Source of the DNA: BRH-c54 sp965284565
GTDB taxonomy: Bacteria; Bacteroidota; Bacteroidia; Flavobacteriales_E; Vicingaceae
Direction: 5' to 3'
Length of the DNA stretch: 64,000 nt
NCBI GenBank assembly: GCA_965284565.1
Contig: OZ260100.1
Span: forward strand, 1,674,001 to 1,738,000
Made by a program: the position numbers and the translations under genes. Each line of letters opens with the position of its first letter. Position 1 is the stretch's first letter. Below, piece by piece: positions 42,603 through 51,364 of this stretch. The notes beneath the pieces are model-generated. The model had not been told where the DNA came from. It saw only the letters and a list, made by a program, of their open reading frames with translations, and made no database searches.

Positions 42603-43442
42603 ATGTTAACAATAGATCCAAAAGAAATACCAGTACCAAAACTCCATCATTATTTACTTGGAGGTGTTGGTCCGAGACCAATAGCTTTAGCAAGCACAGT
42701 AGATAAAGACGGTAATCCGAATTTAAGTCCGTTTAGTTTTTTTAATGTGTTTAGTGCCAATCCACCAATTATGGTTTTTTCTCCCGCTCGTAGCGGAAGA
42801 ACAGGAGCTACTAAAAATACTTTCGATAATGTGAAAGAAACCAAAGAAGTGGTAATAAATGTGGTAACGTATGATATTGTTCAACAGGTTTCACTTTCTA
42901 GTTCTCCTTATGAAAAAGGCGTAGATGAATTTATAAAATCAGGGTTGACACCTGTTGCTTCAGATTTGATAAAACCGTTCAGGGTAAAAGAATCTCCAGT
43001 GCAGTTTGAGTGTAAAGTAAATGATATTATTGAGTTGGGACAAAATGGCGGAGCAGGAAATTTGGTAATTTGCGAAGTAGTAAAAATTCATATTAATGAA
43101 AATGTGTTGGATGAAAATAATATGATAGACCAACAAAAAATTGACTTAGTAAGTCGTATGGGCGGGAACTGGTATTGCCGTGCCGACCAACATGCTATGT
43201 TTGAGGTTGCCAAACCAATTACTACTATTGGAATAGGAGTAGATGCCATTCCTGAACCTATAAGAAACAGTACTGTTTTAACAGGTAATGAGTTAGGCTT
43301 ATTAGGAAGTGTAGAACAAATTCCTACAAAAGAGGAAGTTGCTGTTTTTCATTATGATGGTAATAAACCGCATCAAGATGCACATGTTTTGCTTAAACAA
43401 GGTAGAGTTATAGAAGCATGGAAAGTGTTATTGAAAGGATAA
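42603..43442 (+). CDS. Flavin reductase-like FMN-binding split-barrel protein
   Basis: The 279-residue protein begins with the split-barrel fold of the flavin reductase-like family: GGVGPRPIALASTVDKDGNP, LSPFSFFNVFSANPPIMVFS and VKETKEVVINVVTYDI. These proteins bind FMN and reduce flavins or act as oxidoreductases with unknown substrates. The C-terminal 80 residues after the barrel are longer than in the minimal family. It lies between a lipoprotein and a short-chain fatty acid transporter and may share their transcript. Confidence 0.85.
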   Translation: MLTIDPKEIPVPKLHHYLLGGVGPRPIALASTVDKDGNPNLSPFSFFNVFSANPPIMVFSPARSGRTGATKNTFDNVKETKEVVINVVTYDIVQQVSLSSSPYEKGVDEFIKSGLTPVASDLIKPFRVKESPVQFECKVNDIIELGQNGGAGNLVICEVVKIHINENVLDENNMIDQQKIDLVSRMGGNWYCRADQHAMFEVAKPITTIGIGVDAIPEPIRNSTVLTGNELGLLGSVEQIPTKEEVAVFHYDGNKPHQDAHVLLKQGRVIEAWKVLLKG

Positions 43443-43473
43443 ACTATTAAACTTTTAAATCTCATAGACTAAT

Positions 43474-44874
43474 TTGTCTTTTTCAGAAAAATATACCAGA
43501 GCATTTAAATATCTATTGCCTACGCCATTTACCATTGCTGTAGTACTTACCTTAGTTACTTTTTTTATTGTACTTTTTACCACCAAACCTATTAACAGTG
43601 GTTTTGCAGCTTATTCTTATGATGTGTTACATTTTTGGGAGCAAGGTTTTTGGGATAACGGCTTGTTGGTTTTTGCTGTCCAGATGATGTTGATGTTAGT
43701 GCTTGGACATGTATTGGCATTGACAAAACCATTTAATAGTTTAATTTTAATGGTGGTAAAACATTGTACTACCACAGCCAAAGCAGCTTTTTTAGTAACA
43801 TTGTTAACGGTTTTAGTAAGCTTATTCAATTGGGGATTAGGATTAATTTTCGGGGCTATTTTTGCCAGAAAGGTAGGTGAGTACGCAAAACAACATCAAC
43901 TTTCTATAAATTATCCGTTAATTGGAGCAGCAGGTTATTCTGGTTTGATGGTTTGGCATGGCGGACTTTCAGGTTCGTCACTGGCAAAAGTTGCTGAAGA
44001 CAACCATATAAAAGATATGATGACAGGAGTTTTTAATGAGTCTCAATTAGCTGCTTTGCCAGATAAAATTTCTTATGCTGAAACCGTTTGGTCGCCCATG
44101 AATATTGTAGTAATGTTGATGGTAATTGTAATTTTACCTCTTGCCATGTTTTGGTTGGGAAAAAGAACCACATCAGCCACTTTTACATTGATTACTCTTA
44201 GTAATAATGAAACAGAAAAGGTAGATTTTACCACACTCGAAGGAGCTGAAAAACTAGATTATTCCCGAATGTTTTCCTTGTTTTTTGGAGGAGCCATTTT
44301 GTGTTACTTGGCAGTTAAAATTGTAACGTTACACCATTTTAATGTATTGGATTTCTTTACTCCCAATAATATTAACATGCTTTTGTTGGCATTGGGAATA
44401 ACGCTTCATAAAAATTTTACAGCATTTTTATCTGCTTTAGATGAAGCTATTTTAGGAGCAGCAGGAATTTTAATTCAATTTCCATTGTATTTCGGAATTA
44501 TGGGAATGATGAAAAACAGTGGCTTAATAGCTGATATTGCTGATTTTTTTGTTTCCATATCCAATACGGTAACCTATCCTATTTATACTTTTTTCAGTGC
44601 GGGATTAATTAATGTTTTTGTACCAAGTGGTGGTGGACAATGGGCTGTGCAAGGACCAATTATTGTGCAGGCAGCTCAAGATATAGGAGTAAGTTTACCC
44701 AAAAGTATTTTAGCATTAGCTTACGGAGATCAGTTAACCAACATGTTGCAGCCTTTTTGGGCATTGCCATTGTTGGGTATTACAGGACTTAAAGCCAAAG
44801 AAATACTACCTTATACTTTGTTTTTAATGTTGGTCGGATTAATCATTTTTGTAAGTTGTTTATTAATATTTTAG
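43474..44874 (+). CDS. Short-chain fatty acid transporter (AtoE family)
   Basis: The 466-residue membrane protein has about twelve helices. SEKYTRAFKYLLPTPFTIAV, NWGLGLIFGAIFARKVG, VPSGGGQWAVQGPI and MLQPFWALPLLGI are characteristic of the AtoE/SCFA transporter family, which imports butyrate and similar acids. The start is TTG at 43474: a TAG lies three codons upstream and the next in-frame ATG is far inside the protein, so TTG is the only reasonable choice. It lies 31 nt after the flavin reductase gene and one nucleotide before the next lipoprotein gene. Confidence 0.9.
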   Translation: MSFSEKYTRAFKYLLPTPFTIAVVLTLVTFFIVLFTTKPINSGFAAYSYDVLHFWEQGFWDNGLLVFAVQMMLMLVLGHVLALTKPFNSLILMVVKHCTTTAKAAFLVTLLTVLVSLFNWGLGLIFGAIFARKVGEYAKQHQLSINYPLIGAAGYSGLMVWHGGLSGSSLAKVAEDNHIKDMMTGVFNESQLAALPDKISYAETVWSPMNIVVMLMVIVILPLAMFWLGKRTTSATFTLITLSNNETEKVDFTTLEGAEKLDYSRMFSLFFGGAILCYLAVKIVTLHHFNVLDFFTPNNINMLLLALGITLHKNFTAFLSALDEAILGAAGILIQFPLYFGIMGMMKNSGLIADIADFFVSISNTVTYPIYTFFSAGLINVFVPSGGGQWAVQGPIIVQAAQDIGVSLPKSILALAYGDQLTNMLQPFWALPLLGITGLKAKEILPYTLFLMLVGLIIFVSCLLIF

Positions 44875-44875
44875 T

Positions 44876-45346
44876 ATGAAGAAATTATTGCCATATTTGT
44901 TTATCGTTCCTGTTTTGTTGATTTCAGGATGTTCTTGGGTAGAATATTTTACAGTAGGGAACAAAACAGATAGTCCAATTACTGTTACTTATGCATTAGA
45001 TGAGTTGGAAGAAGGCAATATCTTTGGAATTTTCACCAACATTCCAGAGGCTTATCAATTATCTAAATCGAGTAAAATACAATGGGATAATAAAGTTAAA
45101 TTAGAAGATTTGGATGAAAACCCAGCAATAGTTAAAGTTATTTTACCTCCAAAAACGGTAATGATATTTGGCAGACTACACAATGATACTTACGAAAGCA
45201 ACAACCAATCATTTATTAATAGCCGAGATTTTAATTTTAACAATATGGTAATTGAACATCAAGAGCAAACTACTCAAATTACAAAAGCTACTTTTGATAC
45301 TTATTTTGTTAAGAAAAATGGGTTTGTCAAATTTGATGTGGAATGA
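44876..45346 (+). CDS. Putative lipoprotein of unknown function
   Basis: The 156-residue protein begins with a lipoprotein signal (MKKLLPYLFIVPVLLISGCS; lipobox ISGC, Cys19). The mature part is short and strand-like, with NKTDSPITVTYALDELE. I do not recognise the family. The ATG lies 1 nt behind the stop of the SCFA transporter, so the genes are translationally coupled. A terminator follows. Confidence 0.75.
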   Translation: MKKLLPYLFIVPVLLISGCSWVEYFTVGNKTDSPITVTYALDELEEGNIFGIFTNIPEAYQLSKSSKIQWDNKVKLEDLDENPAIVKVILPPKTVMIFGRLHNDTYESNNQSFINSRDFNFNNMVIEHQEQTTQITKATFDTYFVKKNGFVKFDVE

Positions 45347-45366
45347 AAATCAATTTTATATCATAA

Positions 45367-45396
45367 AAAAAATCCTGCTCAAAAGAACAGGATTTT
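45367..45396. terminator. Terminator between convergent lipoprotein genes
   Basis: The stem AAAATCCTG / CAGGATTTT has a loop of about 11 nt. It lies between two convergent genes and can serve both. Confidence 0.75.
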
Positions 45397-45419
45397 CTAT
45401 GTTTATTATAAGAGTTTAA

Positions 45420-46298
45420 TCAATACATCATAAAATTAAAGGTATATCCGGCAATAGTGATAGAAGCATTTTGGTCGCAAGCTCCATTACCAAAATCTAT
45501 GGTTCTGGTTAACATTCCTGAAGGATTGATGTCTATCGTCCCACTCACCAACCAACGGCAACAAATTTCTTTTCTTAGTGGAGATGTAATTTGCATGGTA
45601 TAAGCCAAGCCACCTCTATTTACACCATTAGCAGAACCTGTAATTAAATACACATCATCACAAATTCCTGTTAACCCATGTGTAAAAAGTGTAGTAGCTT
45701 CACCAGCAATCCATTCATTGGTTCTTGTAGAAGCCCAAGTGGCAACTCCGCCATTGTTTGGATAAGTAATTTGTCCATTGCTAACTTGTACTGTAAAAGA
45801 AAGGTTATTGTTGGTGTTTCGTCCGTTATTGGTAATTTGTTTAGTGCCTTCAATTTTGTAGTCGTTAACATAATAATTTTGCATTTGAACTGTTAACACA
45901 CTTCCTGGATTTCTATATCTGTCTGAAATAGTCACGGTAATAATTCCTCTTCTGTTTTTTCCATCATTACCCATGCAATTGGTAGTTCCAAAATCTATGG
46001 TTAATGTTTTTGGCCAAGTTAAGGTGTCGTTCCAAGCAGGAGTAATTGAAAAAGTAGCACAATTACCAAAAGTAAAACTTGATTTTTGAGTAGCACTTTT
46101 CCCTTCGTCATCAACCACTTCTACCACTACTTTTCTAACATCTTCAAACATGGATTCTGCTATCCAGTTATCAGCAGTAGAGTTAGTATTATAATCAGGT
46201 GTAGGTACGGGGTCTTTTTCTTTTTTACAAGAAGTAACCAATAGTGGAATACTGATGCATACAATTAATGCAAGTTTTAATGGTTTTAATTTTTTCAT
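45420..46298 (-). CDS. Putative lipoprotein, paralogue of the 41779-42582 product
   Basis: The 292-residue protein has a lipoprotein signal (MKKLKPLKLALIVCISIPLLVTSCKK, Cys about 24; cut here after the lipobox) and a Pro/Thr linker. The mature part is strand-rich with paired Cys. Its end (RWLVSGTIDINPSG, RTIDFGNGACDQNASI) matches the end of the lipoprotein at 41779-42582, and NYYVNDYKIEGTKQI matches NNYYHNGYYFEGVL there. The family is unknown to me. A -7 element (TAATTTTG, 46325-46332, minus) lies upstream. Confidence 0.75.
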   Translation of the reverse strand: MKKLKPLKLALIVCISIPLLVTSCKKEKDPVPTPDYNTNSTADNWIAESMFEDVRKVVVEVVDDEGKSATQKSSFTFGNCATFSITPAWNDTLTWPKTLTIDFGTTNCMGNDGKNRRGIITVTISDRYRNPGSVLTVQMQNYYVNDYKIEGTKQITNNGRNTNNNLSFTVQVSNGQITYPNNGGVATWASTRTNEWIAGEATTLFTHGLTGICDDVYLITGSANGVNRGGLAYTMQITSPLRKEICCRWLVSGTIDINPSGMLTRTIDFGNGACDQNASITIAGYTFNFMMY

Positions 46299-46353
46299 AA
46301 TGAATATGTTATTAATTGGTTAAACAAAATTATGAAAAAATGATAAACAAAAA

Positions 46354-47589
46354 TTAAACCACAGGTAAATCATCCACTGTTTTAGAGTCTAATGCATCTC
46401 TTAGTCCATTTCCAACTAAGATAAATGCTAATACCATTAGAACAATGGCAATCCCTGGAAAAGCAGCTAGATAAGCATTTCCAGTAATAATGTATCCTTT
46501 GTGTTCGGCAATAATTTTTCCCCAAGTAGCTTGTGGTGGTTGAGCACCAATGCCGATAAAGCTTAATCCAGCTTCAACTAGAATAGCAGCAGCAAAATTG
46601 ATGGCTGAAATAACAATTACAGGGCCTAATACATTCGGAATAATATGTCCAGAAATAATTCTAAAGTTAGTAAAGCCTAAGGCCCTACCTGCTTCAACAA
46701 ATTCCTTTTCTCTTAAACTTAATACTTGTCCACGCACCACACGAGCAACCTCCACCCACATGGTTAAACCAACAGCAATAAATACTTGCCAGTGCCCTTT
46801 GCCGAGTGCTAAAGTAATTGCAATTACCAATAATAAAGTAGGAATAGACCAAACTACATTAATAATCCAAATAATAACATCATCAACCCATCCTCTAAAG
46901 TATCCACCAATAGCCCCAAGAGTAATACCAATTACTAATGAGATAAATACAGAAATAAACCCCACAGATAGTGAAATCCATGTCCCAGCCATCAATCTAC
47001 TTAACAAGTCTCTGCCATATTTGTCAGTTCCTAAATAGTAGGTTTTTCTAATAATGTTTTCTGATTTAATTTCTTTTTGAAGTTCTTCAATGGTCATAGT
47101 TTTCTTACCTTCTTCATATGTGTAAAATTCTAAAGAACCATTAGTTTCATTGATTTGAGTGTTTTCCAAAGAAAAAACTACGTCAGCTAGATCAATTTTT
47201 TCTATAGGTCCATTATTTACATCTCCTCCAGTATATTTTTCTACAACAATTTTAGTTCCTTCAAAACTATAGTCATAAACAGGGATGATTTGATAGGTGT
47301 TCTCAATCCCTTCAGAAAATTTAGACCACAACGATTGATTGAGGGCTTTTCTATTTTTCTTTATTTTTAATAAATCAATAGTAAAGCCAGGTTTTTTTGT
47401 AGTTAATTCCAATGTTTGGTCGTTTGCCTTTGGAGTGTTGTCAGGACGAGCTAAAGGACCTGAAATAGCTACCATAGCTGCTACAAAAATAATAAGCATA
47501 CCAAAAACAGAAAGCTTATTTCTTTTAAGTCTCTGCCAAGCCATTTTGCTCAACGACTTCGATTTTGTATTATTTTTTGTATTACTCAT
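46354..47589 (-). CDS. OppC/DppC-type ABC transporter permease
   Basis: The 411-residue protein has one N-terminal helix (about 28-48) with the OppC_N opening SLSKMAWQRLKRNKLSVFGM, then a large extracytoplasmic insert (about 55-195), and five helices. The coupling EAA loop reads EAGRALGFTNFRIISGHIIP, and the channel region ends GAQPPQATWGKII. It should pair with an OppB-type permease to import peptides or nickel, but no partner permease, ATPase or binding protein is nearby. Its start overlaps the end of the GT2 gene by 8 nt. Confidence 0.9.
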   Translation of the reverse strand: MSNTKNNTKSKSLSKMAWQRLKRNKLSVFGMLIIFVAAMVAISGPLARPDNTPKANDQTLELTTKKPGFTIDLLKIKKNRKALNQSLWSKFSEGIENTYQIIPVYDYSFEGTKIVVEKYTGGDVNNGPIEKIDLADVVFSLENTQINETNGSLEFYTYEEGKKTMTIEELQKEIKSENIIRKTYYLGTDKYGRDLLSRLMAGTWISLSVGFISVFISLVIGITLGAIGGYFRGWVDDVIIWIINVVWSIPTLLLVIAITLALGKGHWQVFIAVGLTMWVEVARVVRGQVLSLREKEFVEAGRALGFTNFRIISGHIIPNVLGPVIVISAINFAAAILVEAGLSFIGIGAQPPQATWGKIIAEHKGYIITGNAYLAAFPGIAIVLMVLAFILVGNGLRDALDSKTVDDLPVV

Positions 47590-48721
47590 TATACTTTCTT
47601 CCCTTCCATTTGAAATTTGTAATTAACGCCAATAACCCTATAAACACAATGTATATAGGATAAATTAGTACTACAAATACAAAAAGAACAAGATGCTTTT
47701 TCTTATTAAAGAAGTTTGCAGCCAAATATAGTAATATAAAATCAATAAGCCATTTAGAAGTGAGTAAGATTATACCAACAACCCAAAAACTATCGACCAA
47801 CAATATTTCAGCATAGATTAAAAGCTGAATAAGATTAGAAATGTAAACAATTGAACTAAAATATATTAAATTAGAGTTTTTGTATTTTTTTGCTTTCGAT
47901 GCCCACCTTAATCTTTGTTGTAAAAAAGCTGAAAATGTTGATGTTTTAGCAGTATTAACAATAAAGTTTGTGTCTAAAATACCATTAATAGCTTCTTTTT
48001 GCTGAATAAATTTTTCCAACAGAAAAACATCATCACCAGAAGGTGTTTTATGGTTGTCAAAACCACTCACATTTTCAAAAACTGCTTTTCTGTAAGCAAT
48101 GTTGGCACCGTTGTTTAAAATAGGGAGATTATTTCCTAAAGCTCCAAAAGTAAGGGCTTGCATGGCTAAAAAATCTAATTCTTGGAAACTATCTAACAAT
48201 AAATTGCCAGAAGTATGTTCCTTAAAACCTATGGGACCGAGTAACATAGCTGTTTCATTATTACTAAATGATTGATTAATGTATGAAAGCCAATTTTCGG
48301 GAACTTCACAATCAGCATCTGTAGAAGCAATAATTTCATATTTTGCATTTTCAACTCCATGTTGTAAAGCAGCTTTTTTGCCGTATTCGGACCTTAAATG
48401 AAGTAACTGAATACTTAACTTACTTTTTATTTGATATTTTTCAATTTGTTGAATACTATCATCTTCAGAATAGTCGTTTACCAAAATAACTTCAAATAAA
48501 TTGGTGCTGAAAAATTGTTTTTCTAAAGCAGTAAGACAGGTAATTATATTTTTACTTTCATTCCTAAAAGCTATCACTACCGAAATTTTATTTTGAGGGT
48601 TATTTGCTTGCTGAAAAGCTGCTTTTTTTTGCTGCTTTAACCATCCTATAACTATATAAACCATCGACAAAAAGTAGGTGGCGGAGATAAATACTATCAG
48701 GTATAGAATTAAATTTTGCAA
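47582..48721 (-). CDS. Glycosyltransferase family 2, membrane-bound
   Basis: The 379-residue protein has an N-terminal membrane helix, a GT-A domain and C-terminal helices. ISVVIAFRNESKNIITCLTA opens the domain, DADCEVPENW carries the metal-binding DxD, and QQRLRWASKAKKY is the Q-x-x-R-W motif of processive or membrane GT2 enzymes. The acceptor is unknown. It overlaps the OppC-like gene by 8 nt and follows the flippase-like gene by 1 nt, suggesting a polysaccharide or glycolipid role for the latter two. Confidence 0.88.
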   Translation of the reverse strand: MQNLILYLIVFISATYFLSMVYIVIGWLKQQKKAAFQQANNPQNKISVVIAFRNESKNIITCLTALEKQFFSTNLFEVILVNDYSEDDSIQQIEKYQIKSKLSIQLLHLRSEYGKKAALQHGVENAKYEIIASTDADCEVPENWLSYINQSFSNNETAMLLGPIGFKEHTSGNLLLDSFQELDFLAMQALTFGALGNNLPILNNGANIAYRKAVFENVSGFDNHKTPSGDDVFLLEKFIQQKEAINGILDTNFIVNTAKTSTFSAFLQQRLRWASKAKKYKNSNLIYFSSIVYISNLIQLLIYAEILLVDSFWVVGIILLTSKWLIDFILLYLAANFFNKKKHLVLFVFVVLIYPIYIVFIGLLALITNFKWKGRKYNE

Positions 48722-48722
48722 G

Positions 48723-49682
48723 CTAAAATTTGAGTTGTTTTAATCCAGTAATTCCTATAATTGAAGGCAAAGCTACATTAATTATCCACAAACTTACTGC
48801 AGCACTAATAATTAATAAATTATCGGTAGAAACAGAGCTAAAAACAACTAAAGCAACAGAGCCTCTTACGGCAATTTCGGAAATAACAAATGTGGGGATG
48901 AAAGAGCTAATGACAAAAAATAGAGGGATTAAACTTAGTGCTGCAATATTGTTTATCGGAATATGAAAAGCTCTGAGTACCAAGTAAAATTGAATTACAA
49001 ATACAAAATACCTCACTAAACTAAAAAATAACACCGTACTTTTTTCTTGAGTACTTAAAAAACTGAATTTTTCCAGCCAATTTTTTTTGTTTAAAAAGGG
49101 TGTTTTTTGGATGATTGTCAGTATAGGTTTGGAGTAAAAATAAACGAGAAATAACAATGTCGTTATGAGGCTTCCGATTATCGTCCATAAAATAAAGAGG
49201 TCTTTTAGTATAATATTTTCTTTTAGTAAGAGCACTGCACTAAATCCACCTAAAAAAGTAATGATAACCTGACTAAAAGAAGCTAAAAAAGTAACACCAA
49301 TTAAGCCAGTTAGTTGAGTTTTATTGTCGAGCAAATATACTCTAGCTGGGATTTCGCCAATTCTGTTGGGAGTTGTTAATCCAATAGTTATTCCTGAAAA
49401 TACATGTTTTAAGGCTTTTAGGAAAGGAATGTTTTCAAATTTTCGGATGACGAACTTCCATTTAAGCGTTTCAATGCTCCAGTTAATTGGCATTAATAAC
49501 AATGCAATAAGTAGTAAAATATAACTTGTGATATTAAGTGTGGCAAAGGAAGCAAGATGCTGGTCAAAATCATCTTCCAGTCGGAAATAGATAAAAACTA
49601 CCGCTAAAATCCCAATAATTATCCTAGCAAGTAAATTGATATATTTGTATGATTTTTTATGTGAATTCAAAACAGGTATCAA
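48723..49682 (-). CDS. Flippase-like membrane protein (LPG synthase TM-region family)
   Basis: The 319-residue protein has about eight membrane helices and belongs by layout to the UPF0104/AglD-like family related to the MprF membrane domain. GLTTPNRIGEIPARVYLLDN is the family motif, and FVISEIAVRGSVALVVFS lies near the end. Members are proposed lipid or glycolipid flippases. The start is uncertain: TTG at 49682 gives MIPVLNSHKKS, and a second TTG at 49670 gives MNSHKKSYKY. It is divergent from ruvC, with only 3 nt between the two TTG codons. Confidence 0.82.
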   Translation of the reverse strand: MIPVLNSHKKSYKYINLLARIIIGILAVVFIYFRLEDDFDQHLASFATLNITSYILLLIALLLMPINWSIETLKWKFVIRKFENIPFLKALKHVFSGITIGLTTPNRIGEIPARVYLLDNKTQLTGLIGVTFLASFSQVIITFLGGFSAVLLLKENIILKDLFILWTIIGSLITTLLFLVYFYSKPILTIIQKTPFLNKKNWLEKFSFLSTQEKSTVLFFSLVRYFVFVIQFYLVLRAFHIPINNIAALSLIPLFFVISSFIPTFVISEIAVRGSVALVVFSSVSTDNLLIISAAVSLWIINVALPSIIGITGLKQLKF

Positions 49683-49685
49683 AAA

Positions 49686-50237
49686 TTGGTTAAAGATAAG
49701 ATAATATTAGGAATAGACCCCGGAACCACAATTATGGGTTATGGTGTAATTCACATCAAAAATAATAAAATGAGTTTATTGGCAATGGGTTCTATCAATT
49801 TAACTAAAATTGATACGCATTTTATGAAGTTGAAGAAGATTTTTGAACGAACCAATTACCTTATTGATGAATACAAACCCGATGAAGTAGCTATTGAAGC
49901 TCCATTTATGGGTAAAAACCCGCAATCGATGTTGAAGTTGGGTCGAGCACAGGGAATTTCTATTGCTGTGGCGTTGTCGAGAGAAATTCCGGTAACAGAA
50001 TATTCTCCTAAAAAAATTAAGCAATCCATTACTGGTAAAGGAACAGCTTCTAAAGAACAAGTAGCAGGAATGTTGGTTTCTTTGCTAAAAATAAAAACGA
50101 TTCCTACGCATTTAGATGCTTCGGATGGATTGGCAGTAGCGGTTTGTCATTATTTTCAGATGGGAAAACCTGTTGGTGAAAAAGCTTATTCGGGATGGAA
50201 AGCTTTTATAAAAGAAAATCCAGGAAGAGCGAAGTAG
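49686..50237 (+). CDS. ruvC: Holliday junction resolvase RuvC
   Basis: RuvC cleaves Holliday junctions resolved with RuvAB. The 183-residue protein carries the catalytic acids Asp11 (GIDPGTT), Glu71 (IEAPFMGKN) and Asp144/Asp147 (LDASDGLAVAVCH). The start is TTG at 49686, giving MVKDKIILGIDPGTT, which has the length of homologues; a TGA lies eight codons upstream and no ATG is available before Met17. The promoter must lie inside the divergent flippase-like gene. Confidence 0.95.
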   Translation: MVKDKIILGIDPGTTIMGYGVIHIKNNKMSLLAMGSINLTKIDTHFMKLKKIFERTNYLIDEYKPDEVAIEAPFMGKNPQSMLKLGRAQGISIAVALSREIPVTEYSPKKIKQSITGKGTASKEQVAGMLVSLLKIKTIPTHLDASDGLAVAVCHYFQMGKPVGEKAYSGWKAFIKENPGRAK

Positions 50238-50243
50238 ATTAAC

Positions 50244-50261
50244 GATTAGAGATTAGAAATT
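50244..50261 (+). repeat. GATTAGAGATTAGAAATT repeat after ruvC
   Basis: These 18 nt are identical to 17473-17490 at the end of the GT9 gene. A shorter copy, GATTAGAAATT, lies at 50343-50353, followed by CAAACCTCAAACCTGAAACC at 50370-50389. Confidence 0.8.
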
Positions 50262-50288
50262 GATTTACTATAAATAATAAACTTTAAA

Positions 50289-50333
50289 GCTCCGAAGGAG
50301 CGATATTTAATAGCGTTGAGTGTAGCTCATCGC
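50289..50333. repeat. Double-hairpin intergenic element starting GCTCCGAAGGAGC
   Basis: Hairpin one is GCTCC-GAA-GGAGC (50289-50301). Hairpin two is GCGTTGAG-TGTAG-CTCATCGC (50313-50333) with one mismatch. No T-run follows; an A-run does, which on the minus strand becomes a T-run before the stem. I recall similar GCTCC...GGAGC elements dispersed in Bacteroidota. Confidence 0.6.
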
Positions 50334-50400
50334 AAAAAAAAAGATTAGAAATTTTGAATAAATAAACATCAAACCTCAAACCTGAAACCTTGAACTAAAC

Positions 50401-51165
50401 ATGTTTTTCATCCTATCTAAAATATTACACTTTTTAATTTCTCCATTAATTTGGACGATTGCCTTATTGCTTTGGGCATTGTTAACTAAATCTGCTAAAC
50501 GAAAGAAAACTTTATTGATAGTAGCTTGTTCGGTGCTTTACTTTTTTGCTAATCCGTTTATAAATGATGAAGCTTTTCGTTGGTACGAAGAGCGAAATCC
50601 TACTTACGATGAAATTTCAGAAACCTATGATGCTGTTATTGTGTTGGGTGGTTTTACTTCTTTTGATGAGCAAAATGGATTAGAAGGTTTTCATGCATCA
50701 ACAGACCGATTTTTACATGGATTGAAATTATATAAAACAGGAAAAGCAAAAAAAATTATGTTGGTGGGAGGTTCAGGAAGTATTGCTAATCCTGATGAAA
50801 AAGAAGGTGTAATAATGGCCGGGTTTTTAGCTAAAATTGGTGTGCCAATGGAAGATATAATTATTGAAAAAGAATCTAAAAACACAAGGGAAAATGCAGT
50901 AAATGCAGCTAAAATTTTAAATAAAGATTTTCCTGAAGGAAAGTATATATTAGTAACATCAGGTTATCATATGCCTCGAGCCAAGCGTTGCTTTCAGAAA
51001 GTAGGCATTGCTGTTACACCTTTTAGTGTAGATCATTATGCCGGAAAAAGAAAATTCATTTTCGACCACTTGTTTTTACCTGATGCCTATACTATTGCTA
51101 AATGGGGAACACTTTTTCACGAGTGGGTGGGATTTATTACCTATAAAATGTTGGGGTATGTTTAG
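50401..51165 (+). CDS. YdcF/ElyC-like DUF218 membrane protein
   Basis: The 254-residue protein has two N-terminal membrane helices (about 8-28 and 37-55) followed by a DUF218 domain: YDAVIVLGGFTSFD, KKIMLVGGSGSI, ESKNTRENAVNAA and LVTSGYHMPRAKRCFQKVG. This is the pattern of ElyC/SanA/YdcF proteins, which affect envelope integrity and undecaprenyl carrier use in E. coli. The stop codon is followed at once by the 51166-51221 repeat. Confidence 0.88.
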   Translation: MFFILSKILHFLISPLIWTIALLLWALLTKSAKRKKTLLIVACSVLYFFANPFINDEAFRWYEERNPTYDEISETYDAVIVLGGFTSFDEQNGLEGFHASTDRFLHGLKLYKTGKAKKIMLVGGSGSIANPDEKEGVIMAGFLAKIGVPMEDIIIEKESKNTRENAVNAAKILNKDFPEGKYILVTSGYHMPRAKRCFQKVGIAVTPFSVDHYAGKRKFIFDHLFLPDAYTIAKWGTLFHEWVGFITYKMLGYV

Positions 51166-51221
51166 TGCTTGGAAGTACTTAGAGTTGAGAGTACTTATAA
51201 GTACTTAGGAGTTGGGAAGTA
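51166..51221 (+). repeat. Degenerate AGTACTTAGGAGTT repeats after the YdcF-like gene
   Basis: AGTACTTAG-type units occur five times with spacings of 7-10 nt, starting one base after the TAG stop. The family matches 17501-17530, 41601-41632 and, inverted, 52781-52830. Confidence 0.75.
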
Positions 51222-51330
51222 TCGAATACATTTAATTAACCGCAAAGATGCAATGGCTTAAAATAAATCTTCAGCCAAAATATTAAACGGTAAGTGATAA
51301 ATGTCATTCTCTACCAAGTAAATAAATCTG

Positions 51331-51338
51331 TACCTTTG
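51331..51338 (+). promoter_or_regulatory. -7 promoter element upstream of 51365
   Basis: TACCTTTG matches TAnnTTTG, 26 nt upstream of the ATG. No -33 element was seen at the standard spacing. Confidence 0.45.
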
Positions 51339-51364
51339 TGTGAAAGAACAAATTATATTTAAGT

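Noticed and set aside
46550..47038. 162-codon plus-strand open frame inside the OppC-type gene
   Set aside because: It is antisense to a clear permease; Thr/Ile/Pro-rich composition typical of an antisense shadow.
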